This document shows, in pieces, positions 6,163 through 13,204 of a stretch of DNA of 20,892 nucleotides. The notes beneath the pieces were generated by a model. It made no database searches and was not told where the DNA came from. It saw only the letters and a program-made list of their open reading frames with translations. Location of the stretch: contig CASEKM010000004.1 of the NCBI GenBank assembly GCA_949288405.1, positions 1-20,892 of the forward strand. Direction: 5' to 3'. Each line of letters opens with the position of its first letter. Position 1 is the first letter of the stretch. This stretch comes from an uncultured bacterium. Lineage in GTDB: Bacteria; Bacillota; Clostridia; Oscillospirales; Oscillospiraceae. The translations under genes were made by a program, and so were the position numbers.

Positions 6163-6186
6163 GAGGCGGATGGGATATGATAAGAT
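6157..6186 (+). promoter_or_regulatory. promoter of trmB sharing its -35 hexamer with the tRNA promoter
   Basis: The same palindromic hexamer TTGCAA (6157-6162) serves as -35, followed by an 18-nt spacer and TAAGAT (6181-6186) on the plus strand. The -10 is weaker than that of the divergent promoter. The predicted start near 6193 leaves a leader of about 29 nt with SD GAGAGGTGA. Confidence 0.55.
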
Positions 6187-6221
6187 ATTTTCGCAACGAA
6201 TTTGAGAGGTGACACAACAGC

Positions 6222-6971
6222 ATGCGCATGAGAAAGAAACCCAACCTGGGGCCGCGGATGGAACGCTGCGCCCGGTTTTTGGTGGATATGCCCGGGGAGC
6301 ACCGGGGACGCTGGCGGGAACTGAAACCGGACGCCCAAGCGGTGTGGCTGGAGTTAGGCTGCGGCAAGGGGCGGTTTACCGCCGAGATGGCGGAGCAGAA
6401 CCCCGACGTGCTCTATCTGGCGGTAGAGCGGGTGCCCGATGCCATGATCGTGGCCATGGAGCGCTGCGCCGCCAAGGGGCTGACCAATGTGTTCTTTGTA
6501 GACGGGGACGCCGCCCAGCTGCGGGATTACTTCGCCCCGGACGAGGTGGACCGCCTGTTCATCAATTTCTGCGACCCCTGGCCCTCCAACCGCCACGCCA
6601 AGCGCCGTCTGACCCACCGGGACTTCCTGGTGCTGTACCGGGGCATTTTGAAAGACGGGGGACAGATCCACTTTAAGACAGACAACCATGACCTGTTCGA
6701 GTACTCCCTGTTCCAGTTCCCCAAGGCGGGGTATGTCCTGTCTGAGGTCACCCGCAATCTCCACGAGCACGGGGTACAGGGCGTCATGACCGACTACGAG
6801 GAGAAATTTCATCTGCTGGGCACTCCCATCAACCGGTGTGTGGGCACCAAGGAGCGGTTGGAGAGGGAACCGGAGTTCCACCCTATTCCCGGACCGGATC
6901 TCCACCGGGCCGGGGAAAACCGGCCTGCCGGCGAGATGACGGAGGACACCACTCCCCCAGAAGAAACCTGA
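6222..6971 (+). CDS. trmB: tRNA (guanine-N7-)-methyltransferase
   Basis: Transfers a methyl group from S-adenosylmethionine to N7 of G46 in the variable loop of tRNAs. 249 residues, within the family range. The SAM-binding motif LELGCGKGRF lies at residues 43-52, an acidic loop AVERVPDA follows, and the family hallmark FINFCDPWP (usually NFSDPWP) is at about 113-121, followed by KRRLTHRDFL and the HFKTDN motif near 150-155. Start ATG at 6222 has SD GAGAGGTGA 9 nt upstream; a second ATG two codons later is less well placed. Divergent from a tRNA-Pro gene, so modification enzyme and tRNA share a promoter region. Confidence 0.95.
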   Translation: MRMRKKPNLGPRMERCARFLVDMPGEHRGRWRELKPDAQAVWLELGCGKGRFTAEMAEQNPDVLYLAVERVPDAMIVAMERCAAKGLTNVFFVDGDAAQLRDYFAPDEVDRLFINFCDPWPSNRHAKRRLTHRDFLVLYRGILKDGGQIHFKTDNHDLFEYSLFQFPKAGYVLSEVTRNLHEHGVQGVMTDYEEKFHLLGTPINRCVGTKERLEREPEFHPIPGPDLHRAGENRPAGEMTEDTTPPEET

Positions 6972-6979
6972 CCAAACAG

Positions 6980-7011
6980 CAGCGCCGCCTGAACGCATCA
7001 GGGCGGCGCTG
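6980..7011. terminator. hairpin between convergent trmB and ABC operon
   Basis: CAGCGCCGCC(C)TGA / TCAGGGCGGCGCTG, 13-bp stem with one bulged base and a 5-nt loop. It is followed on the plus strand by TTGTTGT, a weak U-tract. It can end trmB and, in the other direction, the ABC operon. Confidence 0.65.
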
Positions 7012-7033
7012 TTGTTGTACCAAAGGGGAAGCA

Positions 7034-7828
7034 TCAGGCCAGGAGCATCCGGTCGTTCTCCAGCTCCTCCCCGGAGGCCTGGGAGAACCGGGCCAGCAGG
7101 TCGGGGACGGTGAGCTTCTGCTTCTCCTCCCCCCGGATGTCCAAAATCACCCGGCCCGCATCCAGCATGATGAGCCGGTTGCCGTGGGCGATGGCGTCCT
7201 TCATATTGTGGGTGACCATTAGAGTGGTGAGCCTGTGCTCAGAGACGATCCGGTCGGAGAGCTCCAGCACCTTGGCCGCCGTCTTGGGGTCCAGGGCGGC
7301 GGTATGCTCGTCCAGCAGGAGGACCTTGGGCTTCTTCAGGGAGGCCATCAGCAGGGTCAGGGCCTGCCGTTGGCCGCCGGAGAGGAGCCCCACCTTGGCG
7401 GTGAGCCGGTCCTCCAGTCCCAGATCCAAGGGCTTCAGCAGCTCCCGGAACTGCTCCCGCTCGCTCTTTTTGATGCCCCAGCGGAGGGTGCGCTTCTCCC
7501 CCCGGCGGGCGGCCAGGGCCAGGTTCTCCTCGATGGTCATATTGGCGGCGGTGCCCACCATGGGGTCCTGGAACACCCGGCCCAGGTAGAGGGCCCGGCG
7601 GTGCTCCGGCAGATCGGTGACGTCCACCCCGCCGATGCGGATGGTGCCCTCATCCACCGGCCACACGCCGGAGATGGCGTTGAGCATGGTGGACTTGCCC
7701 GCCCCGTTACCGCCGATGACGGTGGCGAAGTCCCCCTCCTCCAGGGTGAGCGACAGGTGGTTCAGGGCCAGCTTCTCATTGACGGTACCGGGATTGAAGG
7801 TCTTGCAGACCTGATACAGCTCAAGCAT
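7034..7828 (-). CDS. ABC transporter ATP-binding protein (TrpZ-like)
   Basis: Nucleotide-binding subunit that powers the importer encoded by the two upstream genes. 264 residues with Walker A GGNGAGKST (39-47), Q-loop at Q87, signature LSGGQ (149-153), Walker B VLLLDE (169-174) and the switch His in MVTHN (about 207). It resembles the ATPase of the TrpXYZ family, by its pairing with a branched-chain-type permease and a PF04392-type lipoprotein. The start codon lies 8 bp inside the permease gene, indicating translational coupling. Last gene of the operon; its stop codon is 23 bases from the hairpin at 6980-7011. Confidence 0.9.
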   Translation of the reverse strand: MLELYQVCKTFNPGTVNEKLALNHLSLTLEEGDFATVIGGNGAGKSTMLNAISGVWPVDEGTIRIGGVDVTDLPEHRRALYLGRVFQDPMVGTAANMTIEENLALAARRGEKRTLRWGIKKSEREQFRELLKPLDLGLEDRLTAKVGLLSGGQRQALTLLMASLKKPKVLLLDEHTAALDPKTAAKVLELSDRIVSEHRLTTLMVTHNMKDAIAHGNRLIMLDAGRVILDIRGEEKQKLTVPDLLARFSQASGEELENDRMLLA

Positions 7829-8774
7829 GGGTGCTCCTCCTCTTCCACACGGGGTCTGTTCCCTCCGCCCCGGCGCTCCGGGCGCGGCGGCGGTTCTTCT
7901 GATCCAGACCGCTCTTCCAGTAGGGGATGGCCAGGAAGACGGCCACCACCAGGGCGGAGATCAGCTTCATGTCGTTGGTGTTCAGGCCCATGCGGATGAC
8001 CAGAGCGATGACGATGTAGTAGACGATGGCGCCCACCACCACGCCGGTGAGCTGGCCCCCGAAGGCCCGGACCCGGGAGAAGAGTACCTGCCCGATGATG
8101 ACGGCGGCCAGGCCGATGACGATGGCCCCGCGGCCCATGTTCACGTCAGAGGCGCTCTGATACTGGGCGAACAGGCCGCCGGACAGACCCACCAGGGCGT
8201 TGGACAGCACCAGGGCCACCATCTTGGTGCGGTTGGTGTTGATGCCCTGGGCCCGGGCCATGCTGGGGTTGTTTCCGGTGGCCCGGACGGCACAGCCCAG
8301 CTCAGTGCCGAAGAACCAGCACAGCACCAGCACGATGCCTACGCAGAAGGCCAGGGCGATGAGACAGGTCTGCTCCGGGTAGCGGATGCTGGCCATCAGG
8401 GGGTACTGGTCCACGCTGACGGACACGTTGGAGCGGCTGCCCATGATCCGCAGATTGATGGAGTACAGAGCCAGCTGGGTGAGGATACCCGCCAGGATGC
8501 CGGGAATGCCCATTTTGGTATGCAGGATGCCGGTCACGGCTCCCGTAATGCCGCCGGCGATCAGGGCACCCACCAGGGCGATGGGGGCGGGGATGCCATT
8601 GACGATCATCACGGCGGCCACCGCGCCCCCGGTGCACAGGGAGCCGTCCACCGTCAGGTCCGGAAAGTCCAGGATTTTATAGGTGATATACACCCCCAGC
8701 GCCATCAGGCCCCAGATCAGGCCCTTGGCTACGGCGTCCGGCATCTGGGCCAGAAGCGCGGTGAAGAAGTTCAT
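7821..8774 (-). CDS. ABC transporter permease (TrpY-like, branched-chain type)
   Basis: Integral membrane subunit of the importer, 317 residues with about eight hydrophobic segments. It belongs to the BPD_transp_2 superfamily by its early KILDFPDLTVDGSLCTGGAVAA segment and the GxxLGCAVRATGNNPSMARAQGINT motif, which in LivH/M-like permeases contacts the ATPase. SD GGGAGG lies 9 nt before the ATG. Sits between lipoprotein and ATPase genes; the ATPase gene overlaps it by 8 bp. The C terminus is basic (KNRRRARSAG...), as expected for a cytoplasmic tail. Confidence 0.9.
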   Translation of the reverse strand: MNFFTALLAQMPDAVAKGLIWGLMALGVYITYKILDFPDLTVDGSLCTGGAVAAVMIVNGIPAPIALVGALIAGGITGAVTGILHTKMGIPGILAGILTQLALYSINLRIMGSRSNVSVSVDQYPLMASIRYPEQTCLIALAFCVGIVLVLCWFFGTELGCAVRATGNNPSMARAQGINTNRTKMVALVLSNALVGLSGGLFAQYQSASDVNMGRGAIVIGLAAVIIGQVLFSRVRAFGGQLTGVVVGAIVYYIVIALVIRMGLNTNDMKLISALVVAVFLAIPYWKSGLDQKNRRRARSAGAEGTDPVWKRRSTHA

Positions 8775-8816
8775 GGATGGTTCCTCCCGTTTGTTAAAGT
8801 CGGTTTGTTGTCCTTG

Positions 8817-9857
8817 TTATTTCACGTAGTCCTGCATCGCCTCGGGCACGGTGATCCCCAGCTCCTCGGCCACGCTCTGGTTGATGGTGACGTCCATATC
8901 CTCCACGGACATGACGCCGATGGGCATGGTGGCGGGATCGGCCCCCTCCGTCAGGATCTCATAGGCCATCTCGCCGGCCAGGCGGCCCATGGTGTAGTAG
9001 CTGATGGAGATGGACAGCAGGGCGCCGTCGTTCTCGTCGGCGGTGAAGCAGGAGACCACAGGCACCTTCTGGTTCAGGGCCACGTTCTTCACCAGCTCCA
9101 TGTTGGCGGCCATCAGGTTGTCGGTGGGCACATAGATCACATCGGACTGGGTGCAGGCCTCGGTGACCACGGCGGAGATGTCGTTGGAGTCGTTGGCGGT
9201 ATAGGACTCCGCGGTGAGCCCGGCGGCCTCAAAGGCGGCGGCGGCGCTCTCCGCCAGGATGCGGGAGTTCTCCTCCCCGGTGGAGTAGAGGATGGCCACG
9301 GTCTTGGCCTCAGGCAGCAGCTGCTGGATCAGCTCCACATGGTTGTTGGCGTCGGACAGGTCGGAGTAGCCGGTGACGTTGGCCCCCGGGGCCTCGGCGG
9401 AGTCCACAATGCCGGTGGACACATAGTCGGTGACGGAGGTGCCCACGATGGGGATGGTGGTGGTGGCCTCCTTGGCGCACTGCACGGCGGTGGTGGCGTT
9501 GGCCATGATCAGGTCCACATTGTCGGTGACGAACTTGGACACGATGGAGGTGCAGTTGGCCTGCTCGCCCCCCGCGTTCTGGTAGTCAAACTCCACGTTT
9601 CCCTCCCCCAGCAGCTCGGTAAGGGCGTCCTCAAAGCCCTTTGTGGCTTCGTCCAGAGAGACGTGCTGCATCTGCTGGCAGATGCCGATGGTGTACGTCC
9701 CGTCCCCGCCGGAGCTGGCGGACCCGGTGGAGGCGGAAGCGGACGCGCCGCCGGAGCTGGCAGAGCCGGCGGAACCGGAGGAGGTGGTGCCGCCCATACA
9801 GGCGGTGAGGGACAGGGCCAGAGACAGAGCCAGGCCGGTGGCAAGAATCTTTTTCAT
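8817..9857 (-). CDS. ABC transporter substrate-binding lipoprotein (TrpX-like)
   Basis: Extracytoplasmic binding protein that delivers substrate to the permease. 346 residues. Signal peptide MKKILATGLALSLALSLTAC ends in the lipobox LTAC (Cys20), so it is lipid-anchored; a flexible Ser/Gly/Ala linker follows at about residues 21-50. The mature domain matches the ABC_sub_bind (PF04392) type: TYTIGICQQMQHVSLDEATKGF..., VDLIMANATTAVQCAKEA and VAILYSTGEENS. Members of this family with TrpYZ partners import aromatic amino acids. SD AAGGAG lies 9 nt before the ATG. Its leader region encodes a Phe-rich attenuator, which points to phenylalanine or a related aromatic as the cargo (inference). Confidence 0.92.
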   Translation of the reverse strand: MKKILATGLALSLALSLTACMGGTTSSGSAGSASSGGASASASTGSASSGGDGTYTIGICQQMQHVSLDEATKGFEDALTELLGEGNVEFDYQNAGGEQANCTSIVSKFVTDNVDLIMANATTAVQCAKEATTTIPIVGTSVTDYVSTGIVDSAEAPGANVTGYSDLSDANNHVELIQQLLPEAKTVAILYSTGEENSRILAESAAAAFEAAGLTAESYTANDSNDISAVVTEACTQSDVIYVPTDNLMAANMELVKNVALNQKVPVVSCFTADENDGALLSISISYYTMGRLAGEMAYEILTEGADPATMPIGVMSVEDMDVTINQSVAEELGITVPEAMQDYVK

Positions 9858-9984
9858 GTTTCATTTCTCCTTTTGCTGTCATCCGTTTTCAGGGGGTTCC
9901 CCGCTCCAGGCAGCGCCCGCTCCGCCGGACGCGGCCTGGGGGCAGATCCACAGCGATCGGAGGCACCGGGATCTGCGGGCATAC

Positions 9985-10018
9985 AAAAACGGCCCCGCTG
10001 TCTGAAACAACGGAGCCG
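9985..10018 (-). terminator. attenuator terminator upstream of the ABC operon
   Basis: On the minus strand CGGCTCCG (10018-10011) pairs with CGGGGCCG (9997-9990) around a 13-nt loop, followed by TTTTT (9989-9985). It lies 128 nt before the lipoprotein start and after the leader peptide's stop codon, so it stops transcripts before the structural genes unless an alternative fold forms. Confidence 0.85.
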
Positions 10019-10075
10019 CTTTGGTATCTCAAAATCCCAATGCTGAATTAAACCGGCTGCAATTGTTTCAGACAG
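9998..10075 (-). promoter_or_regulatory. antiterminator pairing of the Phe attenuator
   Basis: CTGTCTGAAACAA (10075-10063), inside the end of the leader peptide frame, is the exact complement of TTGTTTCAGACAG (10010-9998), which forms the loop of the terminator. AGCCG (10058-10054) also complements CGGCT (10018-10014), the terminator's 5' arm. The long alternative helix therefore excludes the terminator. Confidence 0.85.
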
Positions 10076-10206
10076 GTCTGCTTCCCAAAAAAGAAGGAAA
10101 AAAAGACGTCAAAAAACAGGCCCGCAAAAAAGCGCGCCTTGCAGCTAAAGAAAAATCGAGAGGAGACCGGCAGATCAACAGCACAGGCATTGACGCTGGC
10201 GTTCAT
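10048..10206 (-). CDS. Phe-rich leader peptide of a transcription attenuator
   Basis: A 52-codon frame from ATG (10204-10206) to TAA (10048-10050), preceded by a strong SD (GGAAGGAGGGG) about 6 nt upstream. Residues 18-40 contain 12 phenylalanines (FFF, FF, FF, FF, FFF), almost all TTT codons. Such a cluster of one amino acid before a terminator/antiterminator pair is the mark of ribosome-mediated attenuation. When charged tRNA-Phe is short, the ribosome stalls in the Phe cluster, the distal segment 10075-10054 stays free and forms the antiterminator, and the ABC genes are transcribed. When Phe is plentiful, the ribosome reaches the stop, covers that segment, and the terminator forms. The product itself probably has no other job. 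Confidence 0.85.
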   Translation of the reverse strand: MNASVNACAVDLPVSSRFFFSCKARFFAGLFFDVFFSFFFGKQTCLKQLQPV

Positions 10207-10257
10207 TGCGGTCCCCTCCTTCCACCGGTCATCCCGGCATTTTTCTTGGATGTATCC

Positions 10258-10286
10258 ATGATAGTCCCATCATTTTGGAAATGCAA
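10258..10286 (-). promoter_or_regulatory. promoter of the leader peptide / ABC operon
   Basis: TTGCAT -35 (10281-10286), 17-nt spacer, TATCAT -10 (10258-10263) on the minus strand. Predicted start near 10251, about 45 nt before the leader ATG. A dyad TCGGAatgttgTCCGA (10288-10303) abuts the -35 box and may be an operator. Confidence 0.75.
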
Positions 10287-10354
10287 CTCGGAATGTTGTC
10301 CGAAATCGCTTGTCCCATTTCCGAAAACTTCTGCGTTTTCTCCAAAATCCCCCT

Positions 10355-10834
10355 CTACCGCTTCCGGCGGTAGGTCACATAGCGGAACACGATCCCGTCC
10401 TGCTCCAGGGGGGCGCTCTCCTCCCCCCGCTCCCACTCCGGGCTGGCGTCCAGGTCGGGGAAGAAGCGGTCGGCGGGAAACTCCGCCTGGATGCGGGTCA
10501 CATAGGCGGTGCTGCACCAGGGCAGCAGCTGCTCATACACCGAGGCCCCGCCGATGACAAAGGAGTCCTCCGGCGCGGCGGCCAGCAGCGTCTCCGCCGT
10601 GGAAAACACCTCCGCCCCCTGGGGGGCCTCCCCCATGGTCCGGGACAGGATCAGATTCCGCCGGTTTTTCAGAGGCCGCCCGCCGGGGAAGGTGGCGAGG
10701 GTCTTCCGCCCCAGGATCACCGGGTGGCCGGTGGTGAGGGCCTTGAAGCGCCTCAGGTCCTCCTTCAGATAGACCAGCTGGTCCCCGTCCTTTCCAATGC
10801 CCCAGTTTTTGTCCACCGCAACGATCAAATTCAT
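10355..10834 (-). CDS. folA: dihydrofolate reductase
   Basis: Reduces dihydrofolate to tetrahydrofolate with NADPH, regenerating the cofactor used up by thymidylate synthase, whose gene is directly upstream. 159 residues, the normal length. Starts MNLIVAVDKNWGIGKDG; the catalytic acid is Asp26 in EDLRRFK; VILGRKTLATFPGGRPL and FVIGGASVYEQLLP are the NADPH and substrate-site blocks. The residues before the catalytic Asp read LVYLKEDL, where many bacterial enzymes have a PW pair, a variant that may be relevant for antifolate binding (inference). SD AGGGG lies about 10 nt before the ATG. An inverted repeat (10355-10373) spans the stop codon. Confidence 0.95.
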   Translation of the reverse strand: MNLIVAVDKNWGIGKDGDQLVYLKEDLRRFKALTTGHPVILGRKTLATFPGGRPLKNRRNLILSRTMGEAPQGAEVFSTAETLLAAAPEDSFVIGGASVYEQLLPWCSTAYVTRIQAEFPADRFFPDLDASPEWERGEESAPLEQDGIVFRYVTYRRKR

Positions 10835-10921
10835 ACGCGCATTTCCCCTAGATAACCAATTTTTCCGCTTCTTTTCGCTGGTTCCTCCGCCCCTGCGGGG
10901 CGGGGGAATCTAATATAGGGC

Positions 10922-11752
10922 TCACACCGCCACGGGGATCTTCCCCTCCAGCTCGTGGGCCTGATACCCCTCCAGCTTCACGCTGTTCTTGGTGAAGGCG
11001 TAGAAGTCGGTGACGGCGGGGTCCAGGGTGAACTTGGGGGCGGGGTAGGGCTCCCGGGCGATGATCTCCTCCACCACCGGCACATGCCGGTCATAGATGT
11101 GGGCGTCGGCGATGACGTGCACCAGCTCCCCCGCCTCCAGGCCGGACACCTGGGCCATCATGTGGAGCAGGACGGCGTACTGCATCACGTTCCACCCGTT
11201 GGCGGTGAGCATGTCCTGGGAGCGCTGGTTCAAGATCCCGTTGAGGGTGTTCCCGCTCACGTTGAAGGTCATGGAGTAGGCGCAGGGGTACAGGGCCATC
11301 TCGCTTAAATCGTGGTGGTTATAGAGGCTGGTGAGGATGCGCCGGGAGGCGGGGTCGTACTTCAGGTCCCAGAGCACCTTGTCCACCTGGTCCATGTCCC
11401 CCTGGGGGTAGTGGTGCTTCACCCCCAGCTGATAGCCGTAGGCCTTGCCGATGGAGCCGCTCTCGTCCGCCCATGCGTCCCACACGTGGCTGCCCAGGTC
11501 GTGGATGTTGTTGGACTTCTTCTGCCAGATCCACAGCAGCTCGTCCACCGCCGACTTCAAATATTGCCGCCGCACCGTGAGGATGGGGAACTCCTCCCGC
11601 AGGTCATAGCGGTTCACCACACCAAAGAGCTTGATGGTGTGGGCGGGGGTCCCGTCCTCCCACCGGGGGCGGACAGGGCGGTCGGTGTCCCACACCCCGC
11701 GGCTCAAAATATCTCTGCAGTTCTGAATGAAGACCTGGTCGGCGTAGCTCAT
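10922..11752 (-). CDS. thyA: thymidylate synthase
   Basis: Methylates dUMP to dTMP using methylenetetrahydrofolate, producing dihydrofolate for FolA encoded next. 276 residues. The nucleophile Cys157 lies in LYPCAYS, the dUMP-phosphate Arg in NQRSQDML (Arg177), and the dUMP-binding Asn in GWNVMQYA (Asn188); HVIADAHIYDRHV follows. The start used is ATG at 11752 (MSYADQV), which has AAAGGAG upstream; an in-frame upstream extension to 11824 would overlap the promoter and lacks a ribosome binding site. Promoter -10 TATAAT at 11796-11801. Confidence 0.95.
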   Translation of the reverse strand: MSYADQVFIQNCRDILSRGVWDTDRPVRPRWEDGTPAHTIKLFGVVNRYDLREEFPILTVRRQYLKSAVDELLWIWQKKSNNIHDLGSHVWDAWADESGSIGKAYGYQLGVKHHYPQGDMDQVDKVLWDLKYDPASRRILTSLYNHHDLSEMALYPCAYSMTFNVSGNTLNGILNQRSQDMLTANGWNVMQYAVLLHMMAQVSGLEAGELVHVIADAHIYDRHVPVVEEIIAREPYPAPKFTLDPAVTDFYAFTKNSVKLEGYQAHELEGKIPVAV

Positions 11753-11795
11753 AGCGCGTTCTCCTTTCGGCGGCATGCTGTGTGTCATTTGGACC

Positions 11796-11824
11796 ATTAT
11801 ACATGAACCGGCGGCGGGAAACAA
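11796..11824 (-). promoter_or_regulatory. promoter of thyA-folA
   Basis: TTGTTT -35 (11819-11824), 17-nt spacer, TATAAT -10 (11796-11801) on the minus strand, about 44 nt before the thyA ATG. The -35 box lies inside the hairpin that follows spoIIID, so the terminator and promoter overlap. Confidence 0.7.
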
Positions 11825-11843
11825 GCCCGTGTTTCCCGCCGCC
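11810..11843 (-). terminator. hairpin after spoIIID
   Basis: Perfect 14-bp stem GGCGGCGGGAAACA / TGTTTCCCGCCGCC with a 6-nt loop, 6 nt after the spoIIID stop codon. The downstream sequence lacks a U-run, so it is a stem-type or weak terminator. Confidence 0.6.
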
Positions 11844-11848
11844 TGCGC

Positions 11849-12097
11849 TTACGCTCCTTTGTATTTCCGCCGGGTGGCCAGCCCGCCCCGGATGTGCCGC
11901 TGGGCCTTGTTCTCCTCCAGCACCTGCTTGGCCTGGAGGTACAGGGTGCGGTTGAAGGCGGGCAGCCGCTCGGACAGGTCCTTGTGGACCGTGGATTTGC
12001 TGATGTTGAATTTCCGGGCGGCCGCCCGCACGGTGGCCCGATTCTCAATGATGTACTGAGCCAGCCGGCAGGCCCGCTCCTCCATGTTTCCTTTCAC
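11849..12097 (-). CDS. spoIIID: sporulation transcription factor SpoIIID
   Basis: Small DNA-binding regulator (82 residues) that switches mother-cell genes during sporulation, acting with sigma-E. Closely resembles the B. subtilis protein: RLAQYIIENRATVRAAARKFNISKSTVHKDLSERLP holds the helix-turn-helix (about 20-45) and the C-terminal RHIRGGLATRRKYKG matches the conserved basic tail. Two starts are possible: GTG at 12097 (SD GGGAG about 10 nt upstream) or ATG at 12085; the GTG length agrees with known homologues. A likely sigma-E promoter is upstream, as in B. subtilis. Its presence marks the organism as a spore former. Confidence 0.95.
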   Translation of the reverse strand: MKGNMEERACRLAQYIIENRATVRAAARKFNISKSTVHKDLSERLPAFNRTLYLQAKQVLEENKAQRHIRGGLATRRKYKGA

Positions 12098-12135
12098 ACA
12101 GCAACATCTCCCGAAAAATTTGGGTCTGCTGTGCT

Positions 12136-12165
12136 ACTATATGCCCGCCCCTCCCGGAACATGCC
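12136..12165 (-). promoter_or_regulatory. candidate sigma-E promoter of spoIIID
   Basis: GGCATGTT (12158-12165), a 14-nt spacer and CATATAGT (12136-12143) on the minus strand, near the sigma-E pattern (about GTCATATT, 14-15 nt, CATACAAT). The predicted start is about 30-35 nt before the gene. Confidence 0.5.
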
Positions 12166-12185
12166 CGGACGCGGAGGACAGAAGA

Positions 12186-12219
12186 CCGCCGCGCCGGTCC
12201 TGGCGGTCCGGCGCGGCGG
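12186..12219 (-). terminator. hairpin after murI
   Basis: Perfect 12-bp GC-rich stem CCGCCGCGCCGG / CCGGCGCGGCGG with a 10-nt loop, 21 nt after the murI stop codon; weak T-tract (TCTTCTG). Confidence 0.65.
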
Positions 12220-12240
12220 CATATGCTCTTTTAGATTTGC

Positions 12241-13053
12241 TTACAGCTTGAAAATGGGGTAGTCCTGTACGGAGGTCACCTTCAGGCCCACCTTGGCGGC
12301 CTTCTCCCGGTACTCCTCCACCGAGGCGGTGGTGTAGATGTCCAGGGTACCCTGGCCGGGCTGGTCGTTGACCAGGCCCTTCTCCTCCATATACGCCCCG
12401 ATGGTCTTGGCCATCTGGACCGCCGGGTCCACCAGGGGCAGCTCCGGGTACAGGTGGTTGATGTTCTCGCTCACCAGGGGGTAGTGGGTGCAGCCCAGTA
12501 CACAGCAGTCGATCTTGTGCTTGTGCACCAGCTCGTCCATGTTCTTCTTCAGGTCCTCCTCGATGACCTCCTGTCCCTTGGGGTCGCCCACGTTGGCCTC
12601 CACCAGCTTGGCCAGATCGGGACAGCCGTGGCTGACCACCTCCTTGTCCGGGGCCTTCTTGCCGATGAGATCGGGATAGCACCGGGTGGAGTGGGTGAAG
12701 CAGGTGGAGATGACGCCCACCTTGTGGACCGCCATCTGGGACACCGCATCCGCCCCCGCCTCCACCACGCTGAGCACCGGGCAGGACATGTCGTCCCGAT
12801 ACCGGTCGATGAGGCAGGAGATGGTGTTGCAGGCCACCAGCAGGGCCTTCACCCCCCGCTCCTCCATGAACCGGAGCATGTACCGGGTCATGGTGAGGAT
12901 CTCGTCGGCGGTGTGGTTGCCGTAGGGCATATTGCCGCCGTCGCCGAAGTAGAGCAGGTTCTCATGGGGCAGCATCTGCTGCATTTTCAGGGCGACGCTG
13001 AAGCCGCCGATGCCCGAATCGATCACGCCGATAGGGCTGGTTTTTGTTACCAT
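12241..13053 (-). CDS. murI: glutamate racemase
   Basis: Interconverts L- and D-glutamate, supplying D-Glu for peptidoglycan. Cofactor-independent, using two cysteines: Cys75 in LVACNTIS and Cys188 in CVLGCTHYPL. The N-terminal IGVIDSGIGGFSV and the GDGGNMPYGNH segment are typical (the racemase family usually has GDTARVPYG here, so this is a somewhat divergent member). 270 residues from ATG at 13053, where AAGGAAGG lies about 9 nt upstream; an ATG three codons earlier would overlap that SD. An aspartate racemase or related Asp/Glu family role is possible but less likely. Confidence 0.85.
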   Translation of the reverse strand: MVTKTSPIGVIDSGIGGFSVALKMQQMLPHENLLYFGDGGNMPYGNHTADEILTMTRYMLRFMEERGVKALLVACNTISCLIDRYRDDMSCPVLSVVEAGADAVSQMAVHKVGVISTCFTHSTRCYPDLIGKKAPDKEVVSHGCPDLAKLVEANVGDPKGQEVIEEDLKKNMDELVHKHKIDCCVLGCTHYPLVSENINHLYPELPLVDPAVQMAKTIGAYMEEKGLVNDQPGQGTLDIYTTASVEEYREKAAKVGLKVTSVQDYPIFKL

Positions 13054-13136
13054 GGGTCTCATCCTTCCTTCTCATTTGTATGTCCCGGCGCCGGAAGGAC
13101 GGGCCGTACCGCCCCCTCCGCCGGGTCAGACTCCGA

Positions 13137-13178
13137 ATGGTACCATCATCATAGCATGATTCCGCCAAAAATGGTACC
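13137..13178. repeat. paired GGTACC boxes between MATE and murI genes
   Basis: GGTACCAT (13139-13146) and ATGGTACC (13171-13178) form an inverted pair 24 bp apart; both are embedded in AATGGTACC. The inner part contains TATGAT on the minus strand, a possible -10 of murI (no good -35 seen). Function unproven. Confidence 0.4.
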
Positions 13179-13204
13179 CCCTCCCGGCAAAAAATACGGC
13201 ATCT

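Noticed and set aside
7827..10046. 739-codon open frame on the plus strand across the ABC operon
   Set aside because: It is the antisense shadow of three GC-rich minus-strand genes. Its translation is a Gly/His/Val-rich low-complexity string, whereas the minus strand gives clean ABC proteins.
9985..10206. T-box riboswitch in front of the ABC operon
   Set aside because: No T-box sequence (UGGNACCGCG) or specifier-loop layout found; the Phe-rich leader frame and exact complementarity explain the terminator better.
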